Source: Adiantum capillus-veneris
Taxonomy: Eukaryota > Streptophyta > Polypodiopsida > Polypodiales > Pteridaceae
DNA: 60,000 nt
Direction: 5' to 3'
Assembly: GCA_014529385.2 (NCBI GenBank)
Contig: CM043958.1
Coordinates: forward strand, 88,679,025 to 88,739,024
Part shown: positions 22,793 to 32,355 of the stretch, in pieces
Numbering within the stretch: position 1 is the stretch's first letter
Layout of the letters: the number at the start of each line of letters is the position of its first letter
Program-made: the position numbers and the translations under genes
Notes under the pieces: model-generated
Databases searched by the model: none
What the model saw: the letters and a program-made list of their open reading frames with translations, nothing else
What the model was told of the DNA's origin: nothing

Positions 22793-24264
22793 TTGTATCA
22801 AGGGATTTTACAAAGAGCTGAGGTATCACAACCTAGGCTAGGGCAAGAACCTATCAGAAAACTCTATTCATTGAATGAGGAAACTCTGATGTTCATAGCC
22901 AATCAAGAGCGTAGACCAGAGACCATTCTGGCTAAGCAAGAACAACCATCAATTGTGCCACCAGTGACTCAACAAGATGGACCATGCTACAAGTGTGGAG
23001 GTAATCATTGGGCCAAGATATGTTCTCGTGTAGAGATAATTGGATATTGTTTGGAGTGTGCCATTACACACGTTGTTCCAAATTGTCCAAAACACCCAAA
23101 CAAACAGGGGAAAACAACAATGAATGTTTGGGAGTGTTACCTTCTCCAAGTGGATCAGAGGCAGAACCCAAAATTCCTGTGAAGGTAGTGACTAGATCCC
23201 AAGCAAAAGAAAATGTTGAGGACCAAGCTAATGAGGAGAAAGATCAACAACCCAAACAAGGGGAAACAACTAGTGTGTCAGTGAGGACTGGGAGAAAATC
23301 TTGGAAAGCCAAAAGAGACAGAATTAAAGCAAAAACAATTACAAATCAAACTGCACTACAAACAGAATTACAAGAGACAAAGGAGCAGTTAAAACAAGAA
23401 CGGGAAAACAAAATGGTGGTGAGCGATAAGAAACCAAGGAAGGCGTCTTCCTGAGGATCTGTGCTGGTAGACAAAGTCCTAGAGCCATTAGATGCTGCAT
23501 TGGAAGCATATGAGGCTCGATTGAAACCCAACCAAACCCTAGAGCAACCAGGGATGAAATATCCTCATGCTGAGGTAGAGACTGAGAGGTTGAAAATATG
23601 TAAGGAATTGGTAAAAACTGCACAGGCAATGATGGAGCCTGAAGCACCAATTCCACCTCCAAAAACAAAACCAAAAAGTGTTGGATTTGAAATGCCTAAG
23701 GCAAAGGTTGTTGAAACATTAACTCAAAGAAACATTGTGCTAGAATCACAAAAGGATGTCCAAGCAAAGACTGCAACACAAGAAACCAACAACCTAGAAA
23801 TTCAACTAGATGATCAAGTAGTGGCTAACACCACCAATGATGCAAGGTCAAGATCACAATTTATGGCACCTATCCCAGAGATAGATGATCCATGGCCAAA
23901 TGAATTGTGGGAAGCAATTAGAAGTGTAAAAGATGGAAGTGCGACTTTCCAATCTGCACCCATAATTGAGGTCAATACAGGGCATGAAGTCTATCAGGGA
24001 GACATTCAATCTCTAAATGGAGATGTAGGGACGGAAGTTTCAATTGAAAGCAAACCAGAGTCCTTGAAGACCTTACCCTCATACATAGGAGAACATGAGG
24101 CAGACTCAGAGACTAGATTGGCGCCATCTCAGAGGAAATCCATATCCAAGATGATGGATACAAAGAGTATGCAAGAGTTGATGTGAGCTCCAATACAGTG
24201 CACCATTACTCTATCTGAACTGCTTAAGATTAGACCACATGTATGGGATGAAGTAGGCAACAAT
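22793..24264 (+). pseudogene. Gag nucleocapsid (CCHC) and charged linker
   Basis: The frame at 22793-23182 contains CYKCGGNHWAKIC (C-x2-C-x3-H-x4-C, one residue shorter than the usual x4-H) followed by CLECAITHVVPNCPKH, a possible second knuckle. These bind element RNA. From 23008 a different frame runs on (TRSQAKENVEDQ..., highly charged, coiled-coil-like). It has only two in-frame stops, TGA at 23452 and TGA at 24184, before the protease. The change of frame after the zinc knuckles implies a frameshift near 23130. Confidence 0.65.
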
Positions 24265-25431
24265 TTGGGGAAGATGGGTTTAAAGATACCTCTTCAAGAT
24301 CTACCCTCAAATGAACAATCAAACAAAACTCAACAAGAAAGTGCAAAAGCTAAACCTGTGCCAATAAACAAGGTGGGGGAATATTGCCAAGGAGAAGAAG
24401 GAAACACCACCTTACTTGTGGAATACAAAGGATTTAAAACATTGGTTGTACTTGATAGTGGGACTGGAGTAGCCATAGCCACAAAAGACATTTGGGAAAA
24501 ATGGGATAGACCAACGCTTAGGAAAACTAGAATGAAGCTGCAACTTGCAGATGGATACAGGGAAAAACCTCTGGGTATCCTAGAGCAAATTATTGTGACT
24601 TCTTGTGGAATTGAATATGAACATACATTTGCAATAGTAGATTTTGTAAAAAGGAACAATTTTGATATCATTTTAGGAAGACCTTTCATGCGTCAACTTA
24701 AGATGGTTCAAGATTGGGGCTATGACTATATCTACTTGAGACATAAAAAGATCACCACAAAAATAAGCATAAAAGACCATAGATATGGAGCTGTGAATAG
24801 AACTCCTTTAGAAGAAATTGACTCTACTATAGTCAATGGGAAAGAGATACCTACGTGGTTACAAACCAAACAAGAACTTTGGATGTGTGGTGCTTCGAAG
24901 TGTGGAAGCTCAGTGAAGGAGGATTGCATCCTAGAAAGATCAATGGATGATGAAGCTTACATACCGGAACCCTTTCCAGAGCAATTATTTGAGCCATTTG
25001 GATGGACTCAAATATTGGCAACCTTGGATGTGTGTGTAAATGAGCTAACTCCAACCAAGTTTTGCAATGAAGAAGGCTACGACCTAGTTTCATGTTTTAT
25101 GTTGAAAGTGTTGAAGGAAGCTAATGAAGTTTGTGAGTGTGAAAGCAGAAAAAGTGAGACAGATAGCTACATCCTGGAGCATGAGGCAAAATTGAAAACG
25201 AAGGAAGCAGAGCAACCACAAGAATATGTCATTATTGACATACCTGAAGAAACAACAAAAGCTGTTTCAAAGAAGCCGACTCCAGAAAAAGTGCAAATAA
25301 AAGTAGATGAAGGAGAAAAGCTTCCAAGTTCAACGGAAAATCTTCAACAAACGCAAGATCAAAAGAAGAACAGGGACAATAAAGAAGATGGACTATCTCC
25401 TACGATGATCAACTTCAATTTATGCGGATAA
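24265..25431 (+). pseudogene. Retroviral-type aspartic protease domain with C-terminal linker
   Basis: The 388-codon open segment has the pepsin/retropepsin signature LVVLDSGTGVAIATKD (catalytic D-S-G). KLQLADGYREKPLGI and FDIILGRPFMRQ follow (the ILG + R/x-P-F flap-side motif of plant Ty3/gypsy proteases). The domain covers about residues 50-165. The remaining ~220 residues are acidic/lysine-rich with no recognised domain. The protease would process the gag-pro polyprotein. The segment is in frame with the preceding and following segments, separated only by stops at 24184 and 25429. Confidence 0.75.
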
Positions 25432-26640
25432 ACAGGGCTCAAGGTTACATGTTCGGCCGCAATAGATCCTAAAGCAACAAAGAATCTAATGACTTATGGA
25501 ACGTGGATCATGATGGGAAAGCCACCAATCAATGAGCTAGAAGAAACAGTTTACACAAGTTCAAAAATGCCAATTCCTAGCTTTGGAGTGGCAGAAGCTG
25601 TACTCAAATTGAGTACCGGGGAGTATAAAGATACTTTCCACATAATCAACTCCCATCATATCAAAGAGAGTCTGGTCCTGACAGAAAGCTGGAGGAACAT
25701 CTTCTTTCGACAACAATCAAAAGATTCAACAACAACAACGGTGAGACTCCATGAAGCTTCTCAAATCCATGCAGAGAATAAATCGCCAACCATCGCGGAA
25801 AAAGGTAAAGCAAAGGTAAACATTGAAGTATATCAACCTCACCAGACGACTTTACCTTCAACGAGCCTCCATCAAATTTCCCACGAAGCCTCTACATCAA
25901 GAGCCACACCATCAACAATGCAATGGAAACCAAAGCAAAAAGTCTATCAACCAAAGTTTCCATCACAAAAAAGCATCCATAAGAAGTCGAAGAATGTCAA
26001 CCAAGTGTTGGTATCCAAAGAGCACATCCAAGTCAAAGACCCAGTTTGGATACATGAAACACGGGTTCAACCACAACAACAAACGGTGACAGGGTGGATA
26101 GCATCAAATGAGTCAATCACTACTCAAGGCTACTTCCAAGGAAATATTAATGTTTGGGCCAAAAAGCCTAAAGTAACAGCCTGGACCTACCCACCTCAAC
26201 CAACGAGTTCTACAAGGAACAAGACGCGCTATCAACGGAATACAAAATACTCAGGCAAGCGAAAGAACACCAACAAAAGGCAAACAAAAAGACCTTCCAA
26301 GCGGGCAACGCGAAAAGTTTGGGTACTGAAATCGGATTTCAACAAAGATACCCAACACAAACAGGTGAATTAGCGGATGATTTCAGTGAAGCTACTTGAA
26401 GCACAAGGAGTTTATGAAGGTAACACTCCAATATGGTTACCAAAAATTGTAGCTCAATCGGGAACAACAAAGAGAAATCAAGCAGCACAAGCTTCTACCC
26501 CAAAGCAAGCAATGACAACCAAAAGCCAACAGAAGACAATTACAACCAAGGCTGCTACTGCAATCTACAGATGGATACCTTGTCATCAATTACAAAAGCA
26601 AGGCTTTTACAACGGAAATCATCAGGTTTGGATACCAAAG
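25432..26640 (+). pseudogene. Basic repetitive C-terminal region of the gag-pro element
   Basis: In the same frame as the protease, after a TAA at 25429 and with a TAG at 26371, the sequence encodes a Lys/Thr/Gln-rich protein. A short recurring motif appears: QGYFQGNINVWAKKPK, QGVYEGNTPIWLPK, QGFYNGNHQVWIPK. No RT, RNase H or integrase is present where pol should lie. At 26640 the frame is cut by the 8.75-kb insertion and continues in phase from 35399 for about 50 codons. Confidence 0.6.
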
Positions 26641-26656
26641 CCTAGTGCATTAGGAA

Positions 26657-27263
26657 AAAAATGGACTCTCCATGGGCCTTGTAAGAATCCCTAATTTAAA
26701 GGAAGCCTGCCAAGATTAAGGGGGACAAAGGCTTTGAATGGGGCTATTTTGGTAGGGTCTCCTCCACCTTTGACCCCTAAAAAGGTGGGGGGGGGGGTAA
26801 CCATTTAAAAAGTAGGGAAGGGGGGGGTAAACCATTTGAAAAGTAGGGGGGTAGGGGGTCTTCTCTCTCTAACTTTTTGGTCAACTTGTAAGTGGCCTCT
26901 TAACTCTCCCATGCCACCTAAGCAAATCCGTGGGTCAAAGAGGTCAAAAAAATGACTTTTTTCACAAACTTTCAAAAAAACTCTATTCCCCCCTAAAAAG
27001 TACCCCCAACATATACACATAATAAAAAAAAGATTTTTAAGTTAAATTACTCAAAATTCAACATTTTTTGACTCCCTCCAAACTTTTAGGAAATTTCTCC
27101 CAAAATTGAAAACTTTCCCTCCTAATCTAAGCTCCTCTCCTACACCCATCCCCCTTGCACCTGCACCTGCTGCTGCGGGCCTACACACCATCCTTCAAGC
27201 TCCATCTCTCCATCCTACAAGCTCTATCTCTCCATCCTTCAAGCTCCATCTCTCCATCCTACA
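26657..27263 (+). other. 5' non-coding part of the transposase gene
   Basis: This matches 12541-13138 in a chain of short blocks. It contains two G-rich near-repeats (about 26786-26850: GGGGGGGTAA(A)CCATTT(G/A)AAAAGTAGGG) and a CCATCCTTCAAGCTCCATCT word repeated several times at 27188-27262. No clear TATA box is placed. Confidence 0.5.
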
Positions 27264-30136
27264 ATGCCTCTTGACGACGTGACCAATGTCCCAGCAAGCT
27301 CTTCACGCGGTAGGTCTCCAGGGCTTTTCCTATGCCTACCTCAAGAGTATGTTCCGACAAAGAAAACATGCTTGGATACATTACCTTCAGCCAACGAACG
27401 CCATGCTCAAGGGGAGAAGAATGTGGATCTCTGGATAGACGGATGCTTGTATCCAAAGGATCCTTCTCTCAATGTTCATCCGTCTTTTACAAACATTCCA
27501 TCACTGTTGCAATACGTTGGAAATGGAGAGCACGGTTTGTTGGGCTACTGCAAGAGCTTAACAAACACGAGATTGCGCGGTCCGAGATCTACTTGCGTCA
27601 TTGGCAGTTGCTCAATGGGAGTTTCCACAATCTTCAAGATCAGATGCAAACAGCTACTAGTGCACTTGAGGAGGCAAAGAGCACCATCACAACCAAGGAA
27701 AATGTAATTAAAAAGCTTGAGGATACTCTTTCACACATGAAGAGTACTGGCATGGGAGGTAGGGTGAGGAAACGAGAGTTGTCCGAAATTCAGACTCTTG
27801 CACCACGTGGAGGTGCAAGAAAATGAAGGGTGACAGCTATGAGGTATCATGTTTTGTCCCTCATGTTGTTTAAGTCTAATACGGCTCATCATTGTTGTTT
27901 TGGGCAATAGGAACTTCGTCCAAGAAACGTACGGCAGCGAGAATGCGGAAGCTAGGGCTACTTTACTTCGTTCTTGTTTCAACAAAGAGGATTTTATTGG
28001 GATGCTTGATGCTCCAGAGGCAAAACACTTGAAAGACGCAATCACTAAGATAGTTCTTAGTGATTTTTCTAATATTGTCATTGATCTAGATGTTCAGGAT
28101 ATTTGTGATGTTGTTGGGATTAGTACCAAGGGCTATCAAGCAATACATCAAGTGTTAAAAGATGCATTAAGAAGTCGAGGAGTCATAGAAAACCTATTCC
28201 CACTTCCTCACAGAGTGCAGATTGCCAAGAAGGTGTCAAATGAAGATGTTGTTCATCGATTAGGGGACTACTTGTATATTGAAGACACGATGCCTCTTCA
28301 GCCGCTCCGTAGCAAATCACAAGGAAGGAAGGGCCGCGGGAAGGGAAGCGGTGCTATTTCTAACAGTGTGTTGCGGACCGAAGGGTTTGTTTACACCAAA
28401 TTCAACAATATCTTTGTGGACTTGATACGATTGCAGCAGTCCATGGCTGTTTTCTACAATTTGAGTGATGCAGGTTAGTTTAGAGTTGCCTACATGCTCT
28501 ATGATGTGTCATAACAAGCATTCTGAGGCTTTATGTTGTTGGCAGTTCTTGAAGGCAAGCTTGTGTTCGTGCTGAAGTTGGATGAGTGTGTAATTGTTAA
28601 AGGGAGAAAGTTGGAGAGAATGAGCATCACGCTTATGAATGAAGCCCTAGCTTATGCCAAGCAATCTTGCAGTTCGAGTGAAGCGACAAAGCCCTCTTTT
28701 AGTGTGCAATCAGAGAAGGATATATGGTGGCTTGGTGCAATTGAAGTTCCGAAAGAGACACATGAAGTCCTTGCATGGATTTTCAGTAGAATCCCATGGG
28801 TCACAGAGGTCATTAAAGCTCAAATAAACGGTGAGAAGCTCATGGTTCCAGGACATGGGGAGTTTGATGTTGAATGGCATTTAGGTGGTGATCTAAAGAC
28901 CATAAAGTGCATGCTTGGATGCAAACAAGGTGCAAATTCTTTACTTCCCTGTCCATTCTGTACGAAAGGGCACAAGACAAGTCGAGCAACTCAAGTGGAA
29001 GGTCAGGACGAAGATAATGATGACCATATAAATAGGGAGTGGCAAACTTCGGTTCTTTCATGTGATATGCTGCAGGTGCCCAATAGGGATAGCAAAGATC
29101 CTGGGTGGAACCCCATAATTCCCTTCTCCCTCAACAATGTTCACTTTTGTACATTGCATGCGTTTATGCGAATATTTGATAGGATCCTAAAGCATCACAT
29201 TGATTATGCTTTCACAATGAAGCCCCTTCAACGGTCAAAAGACTCCTTGCAGGGGGTGGAGACGCTCCTTAATGAGATTGGATGTCACCGATCAAGGGTG
29301 AACATTGTAGCAGAGACTTGTAGGGAGAAGACATATGAGGTGGCACAGAAGGTTTCCATGAATGGAGCCAAGGCACGTCGATTTTTCAAGAAGATGTCAA
29401 AGTCTCCAATGTAGATATCCAAGGCAAGTGTCGATCTAGCAAGTGAGAAGCGGTGGGAGTTGTGGAAAGATTTGTGTTCATGCACGACGAACAAAGATCC
29501 CAATGTGGAGGTTGCTAACCAACGCAAGCTAGTATGGTCATCCTTTCAAAAGGTTGTGCAATTGATGAATCTTTCAAGCACCACCGTTGAGCAGCGAGAG
29601 GAGTTCAAGAAGGTGCTTTATGAATTCACAAAGGCCGCTAAGGACGGATGGTCTGAAAGCAAGATTACACACTACATGGTTTGTTTTAACGGACTTAATA
29701 CATATGCGATGATTGAAAATGCAACTTTTCTATTCGCTTATCTCCTTTTTGGTTGTTTTAGCACATTCTCTATGCGCATGGTGCATACTTCATGGACCGC
29801 TATGGTTCGCTTGATATATGGAGTACACAAGGCATGGAGAAGTCCCACTATCGAGCAAAAGGAGTTTACTTCAAGATTACTTGGCAAGGTGGTGGTAGTT
29901 CACACTCCAACTACCTCCAAGAGATGTTTAACTGGTTTTTTAGGCACACCTTTGGGAGAACTCGTACTATTGAGAAAGCAAGAGAATCGATGTTAACAAA
30001 GCAGTTACGCAACGCTTCCCGTACTGCAACATCCGAGAAGTGGAAACGCTCACGAGCGTCCCTGGGCCATGAAGCTTGGCGTGCAACTAAATATCGAAAA
30101 GGCAGCGTTTGGGCGTCGCATCAACCGTCCGCATGA
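27264..30136 (+). pseudogene. RAG1/Transib-type transposase-like gene, four exons, one in-frame TAG
   Basis: Exons 27332-27812, 27925-28473, 28546-29678 and 29762-30136 join in phase through introns of 112, 72 and 83 bp (the first is least certain), giving about 845 codons. Residues ~100-160 form a coiled coil. The core has D356 (LKLDECV) and D459 (GGDLKTIKCMLG), then CPFC (C479, C482) 20 residues later. H722-x4-H727 (MHILYAH) and E747 (GMEKSHY), exactly 20 after H727, complete it. Between them are GS at +9/+10 and W at +14. Mouse RAG1, as I recall it, has D600, D708, C727-x2-C730, H937-x4-H942 and E962 with the same GS, W and E spacing. A TAG at 29412-29414 (codon 633) interrupts exon 3. The best N-terminus (ATG 27264, MPLDDVTN) is in another frame than the coil. 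It is therefore probably recently inactivated. CACTA/CMC transposases share the C2C/H4H pattern and remain an alternative. Confidence 0.75.
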
Positions 30137-30225
30137 TCCAGGTTTAGTTGTTAAATTCAATTGCTTTATTTGAGTTTCACTCAATTGGCCGCATAGTGTG
30201 AAAGGGCCCAAATCTCAAAAAAACC

Positions 30226-30234
30226 TATTTAAAG
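30226..30234 (+). promoter_or_regulatory. Possible TATA element of the H3-like gene
   Basis: TATTTAAAG lies about 45-50 bp upstream of the ATG at 30278, close for a promoter with a very short leader. It is the only TATA-like word in the 141-bp gap after the transposase stop. Confidence 0.3.
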
Positions 30235-30277
30235 GTTGAAGGGGCTCATTTTGTCATTTTCCCTACTAGGTGCTACC

Positions 30278-31141
30278 ATGGCAAGAACAAAACAAATGGC
30301 TAGGATTGCATATCCAGAGGGGCCGGATGGCCAACGACTCAAAGGTACAGCAACAGAAGCTGGAACTTCACAAGCTCAAGGTGAAGTCCACACAGAAGAA
30401 GCTAGAGCTTCAAATCAGCATGGCCAGTCCTCTACAGCAGCAAAAGAGAGACGGAAGCATCGCCTTGTTGTCTATTCATCAGACTCCAACAATTCTGATG
30501 GCAACAGGGAGGATCAGAGCGACCAGGGCAAAGAAAAAAACAGCCAAAAGCAACCATCAGAAGGCTCCGAAGAGACGCAAACAGATGAAGATGCCCCATG
30601 GGTTGGCGTCCAAATACAAAATTATCAGGCTCACATGTCTATTGGGGATAAGACAATTCCTAAAGGGAGTGGGCCTACACCATCACATCCGGTCAATAGT
30701 GAAGAGCATGAATCAGATGGAGAGTGGGTGGAATCAGATTATGAGGTGTTGGAAGTGCCTGTGCAGAAAAAAAAGAGAAAGAGCATTGTCTACAAGAAGA
30801 GGAAGCAAGCTGCCCCGACTCGTGCCAAAAATGCACCTCCACGTCGACCTCAAAAGGTACGAAAGTGCAGCCGTGCTTTTGCGGAGATTCGACACTATCA
30901 AAAGAGCACCGAGCTCTTGATTCAGAGGGCCCCTTTTGCAAGGCTATGCAGGGAGGTTTTGCAATTGTACAACAATCAGTTTCGGATAAGCGCCGTGGCC
31001 ATAGAGGCAGTCCAAGAGGCAGCAGAGCAATATTTAACTGGCATATTCGAGGATTCTAAGCTCTGTGCCATCCATGCAAAGCGTGTAACCATTATGCCCA
31101 AGGATATGCAGCTTGCTCGCCGTTTGCGCCATGAGGAGTAG
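30278..31141 (+). CDS. Histone H3-like protein with long tail insert and K9-to-I substitution
   Basis: An intact single exon of 287 codons; the ATG context ACCATGG is optimal. The protein starts [11 protein letters not shown], so the first H3 residues and K4 are kept, but T6 is Met, K9 is Ile and S10 is Ala. Residues ~12-162 are an unrelated acidic Ser/Glu/Gln-rich region. Residues 163-177 are strongly basic (QKKKRKS, YKKRKQ; likely nuclear signal). The H3 fold spans ~200-287: [13 protein letters not shown] (alpha-N), [13 protein letters not shown] (alpha-1), [18 protein letters not shown] (alpha-2), then [14 protein letters not shown] and QLARRLR. Residues of the H3-H3 interface are kept (C263, H266, D276, L279), as are the K268/R269/T271 DNA contacts. 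Loop 1 has canonical H3 length and lacks the extra residues of CENH3. Location 141 bp after the transposase gene, same strand, inside the insertion, points to cargo of the mobile element. It probably can pair with H4; incorporation is inferred. Confidence 0.88.
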   Translation: MARTKQMARIAYPEGPDGQRLKGTATEAGTSQAQGEVHTEEARASNQHGQSSTAAKERRKHRLVVYSSDSNNSDGNREDQSDQGKEKNSQKQPSEGSEETQTDEDAPWVGVQIQNYQAHMSIGDKTIPKGSGPTPSHPVNSEEHESDGEWVESDYEVLEVPVQKKKRKSIVYKKRKQAAPTRAKNAPPRRPQKVRKCSRAFAEIRHYQKSTELLIQRAPFARLCREVLQLYNNQFRISAVAIEAVQEAAEQYLTGIFEDSKLCAIHAKRVTIMPKDMQLARRLRHEE

Positions 31142-31182
31142 CTTGTAATTAGGCATCAACCTTTTTGTATTTACGGAATTCC

Positions 31183-31300
31183 AAGATTGGGAAGAATTTG
31201 AATACAAGCATCTTTTGATTGTATATCCCACTCTGTGCATTGTATTGGGAAGAATTTGAATATAAGCATCTTTTATTGTATACCCCACTACGCATTGTAT
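31183..31300. repeat. Tandem duplication (~58 bp) after the H3-like gene
   Basis: GGGAAGAATTTGAATA(C/T)AAGC and the following ~40 bp to GCATTGTATT occur twice in a row, just beyond the H3-like stop codon, probably in its 3' untranslated region. Confidence 0.85.
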
Positions 31301-31492
31301 TGTGTTAATTCTGTACCATGCAATGTAGCACTGGTTCAAGTTTTGTCTACCTTCTATTGTATGTATGTAGCCATTAGCTTGTTATTGTGAAAAATTGCCT
31401 ACGTTTAGCACCTTGGCTAAGTGGGGCATGCACTTCCTGATGTATCCATGCTATGTGACTCACTATTGCATGGCAAAAACATCTACAAAGTG

Positions 31493-31624
31493 TTGAAAAT
31501 GGCTTGGAATGCCCCCAAATTGGCTGCCACAAGGGCGCGCATTTGGGGCTTCCAGAGGCCTATGGATGGACATAATGTGCGCCCTTGTGGCAGCCTTTCC
31601 TAGTGCTTTCCAGACACTTTTCAG
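31493..31624. repeat. Foldback element 1 (CCACAAGGGCGCGCA stem)
   Basis: The inner arms at 31522-31543 and 31574-31595 pair over 22 bp with one mismatch (stem start GGCTGCCACAAGGG). Outer flanks (TGAAAATGGCTTGGAA versus TTCCAGACACTTTTCA) also pair imperfectly, giving a ~130-bp hairpin. Confidence 0.8.
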
Positions 31625-31729
31625 TGGTTTCCAGACAATTTTGACAATCAATAAGTATGTTTTGTTTGCTTCAATGCCTCAATTAGCATAGATGCTGCTG
31701 GCAATCATCCCCCCTTAGTCCATGTCAGT

Positions 31730-31990
31730 CCTATACTCCAAAAAGAGCTTAGATATTGCCACAAAGTTTACTCTTGTGGTTTGTTAATACAACTTTAGGT
31801 ATCTGGGGCAAGATGGGCTTAAGGTTACTTGGTCACTCTGTTTTGTAACTCGGTATGCTCCTATACTCCAAAAAGGGCTTAGATATTGCCACAGTTTACT
31901 CTTGTGGTTTGTTGATACAACTTTAGGTATCTGGGGCAAGATGGGCTTAAGGTTACCTGGGTATCCATGTCTTTCTCTTTTTCAACTGGG
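31730..31990. repeat. Tandem duplication, period about 129 bp
   Basis: The block starting CTATACTCCAAAAAG and running through GGCAAGATGGGCTTAAGG appears at about 31732 and again at about 31861 with few differences. Confidence 0.88.
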
Positions 31991-32051
31991 TATTAATGTC
32001 TTGTCACTCTGTTTTGTACCTGGGTATGCTCTTAGATGTGTCCAATTTCAT

Positions 32052-32121
32052 CTGCCACAAGGGCGCGCATTTGCACAGTTCATCAGCTGATGGAAAGCCC
32101 CAATGCGCGCCCTTGTGGCAG
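32052..32121. repeat. Foldback element 2 (CCACAAGGGCGCGCA stem)
   Basis: Perfect 20-bp arms, CTGCCACAAGGGCGCGCATT at 32052-32071 and its reverse complement at 32102-32121, are separated by a 30-bp loop. Confidence 0.85.
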
Positions 32122-32355
32122 CATATTTTAGGGACTTCCAAGCCCTTTACTAGGCACATACATAACTTTGGAAGCCTAGATATAACAAAGTATGCATTTT
32201 TTAAATTTTAATGCCTGCCAGACCCTTTAGTAGTCATAGGAGAAATTATGGTGCTTCTCATACACAATGGAAGCCCAACATATAAGAAATTCAAAACCTT
32301 GCAAGAAAGAGAGTCATAGACAGCAAAAAGTAGTTTCATTAAAGAAATCAATGCT

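Noticed and set aside
30278-31141. H3-like gene as the host's centromeric CENH3
   Set aside because: Plant CENH3 has a longer loop 1 with a conserved Trp and a divergent C-terminal part. Here loop 1 has canonical H3 length, no Trp, and the near-universal H3 segment [14 protein letters not shown]. The long acidic insert and location in an insertion also argue against it.
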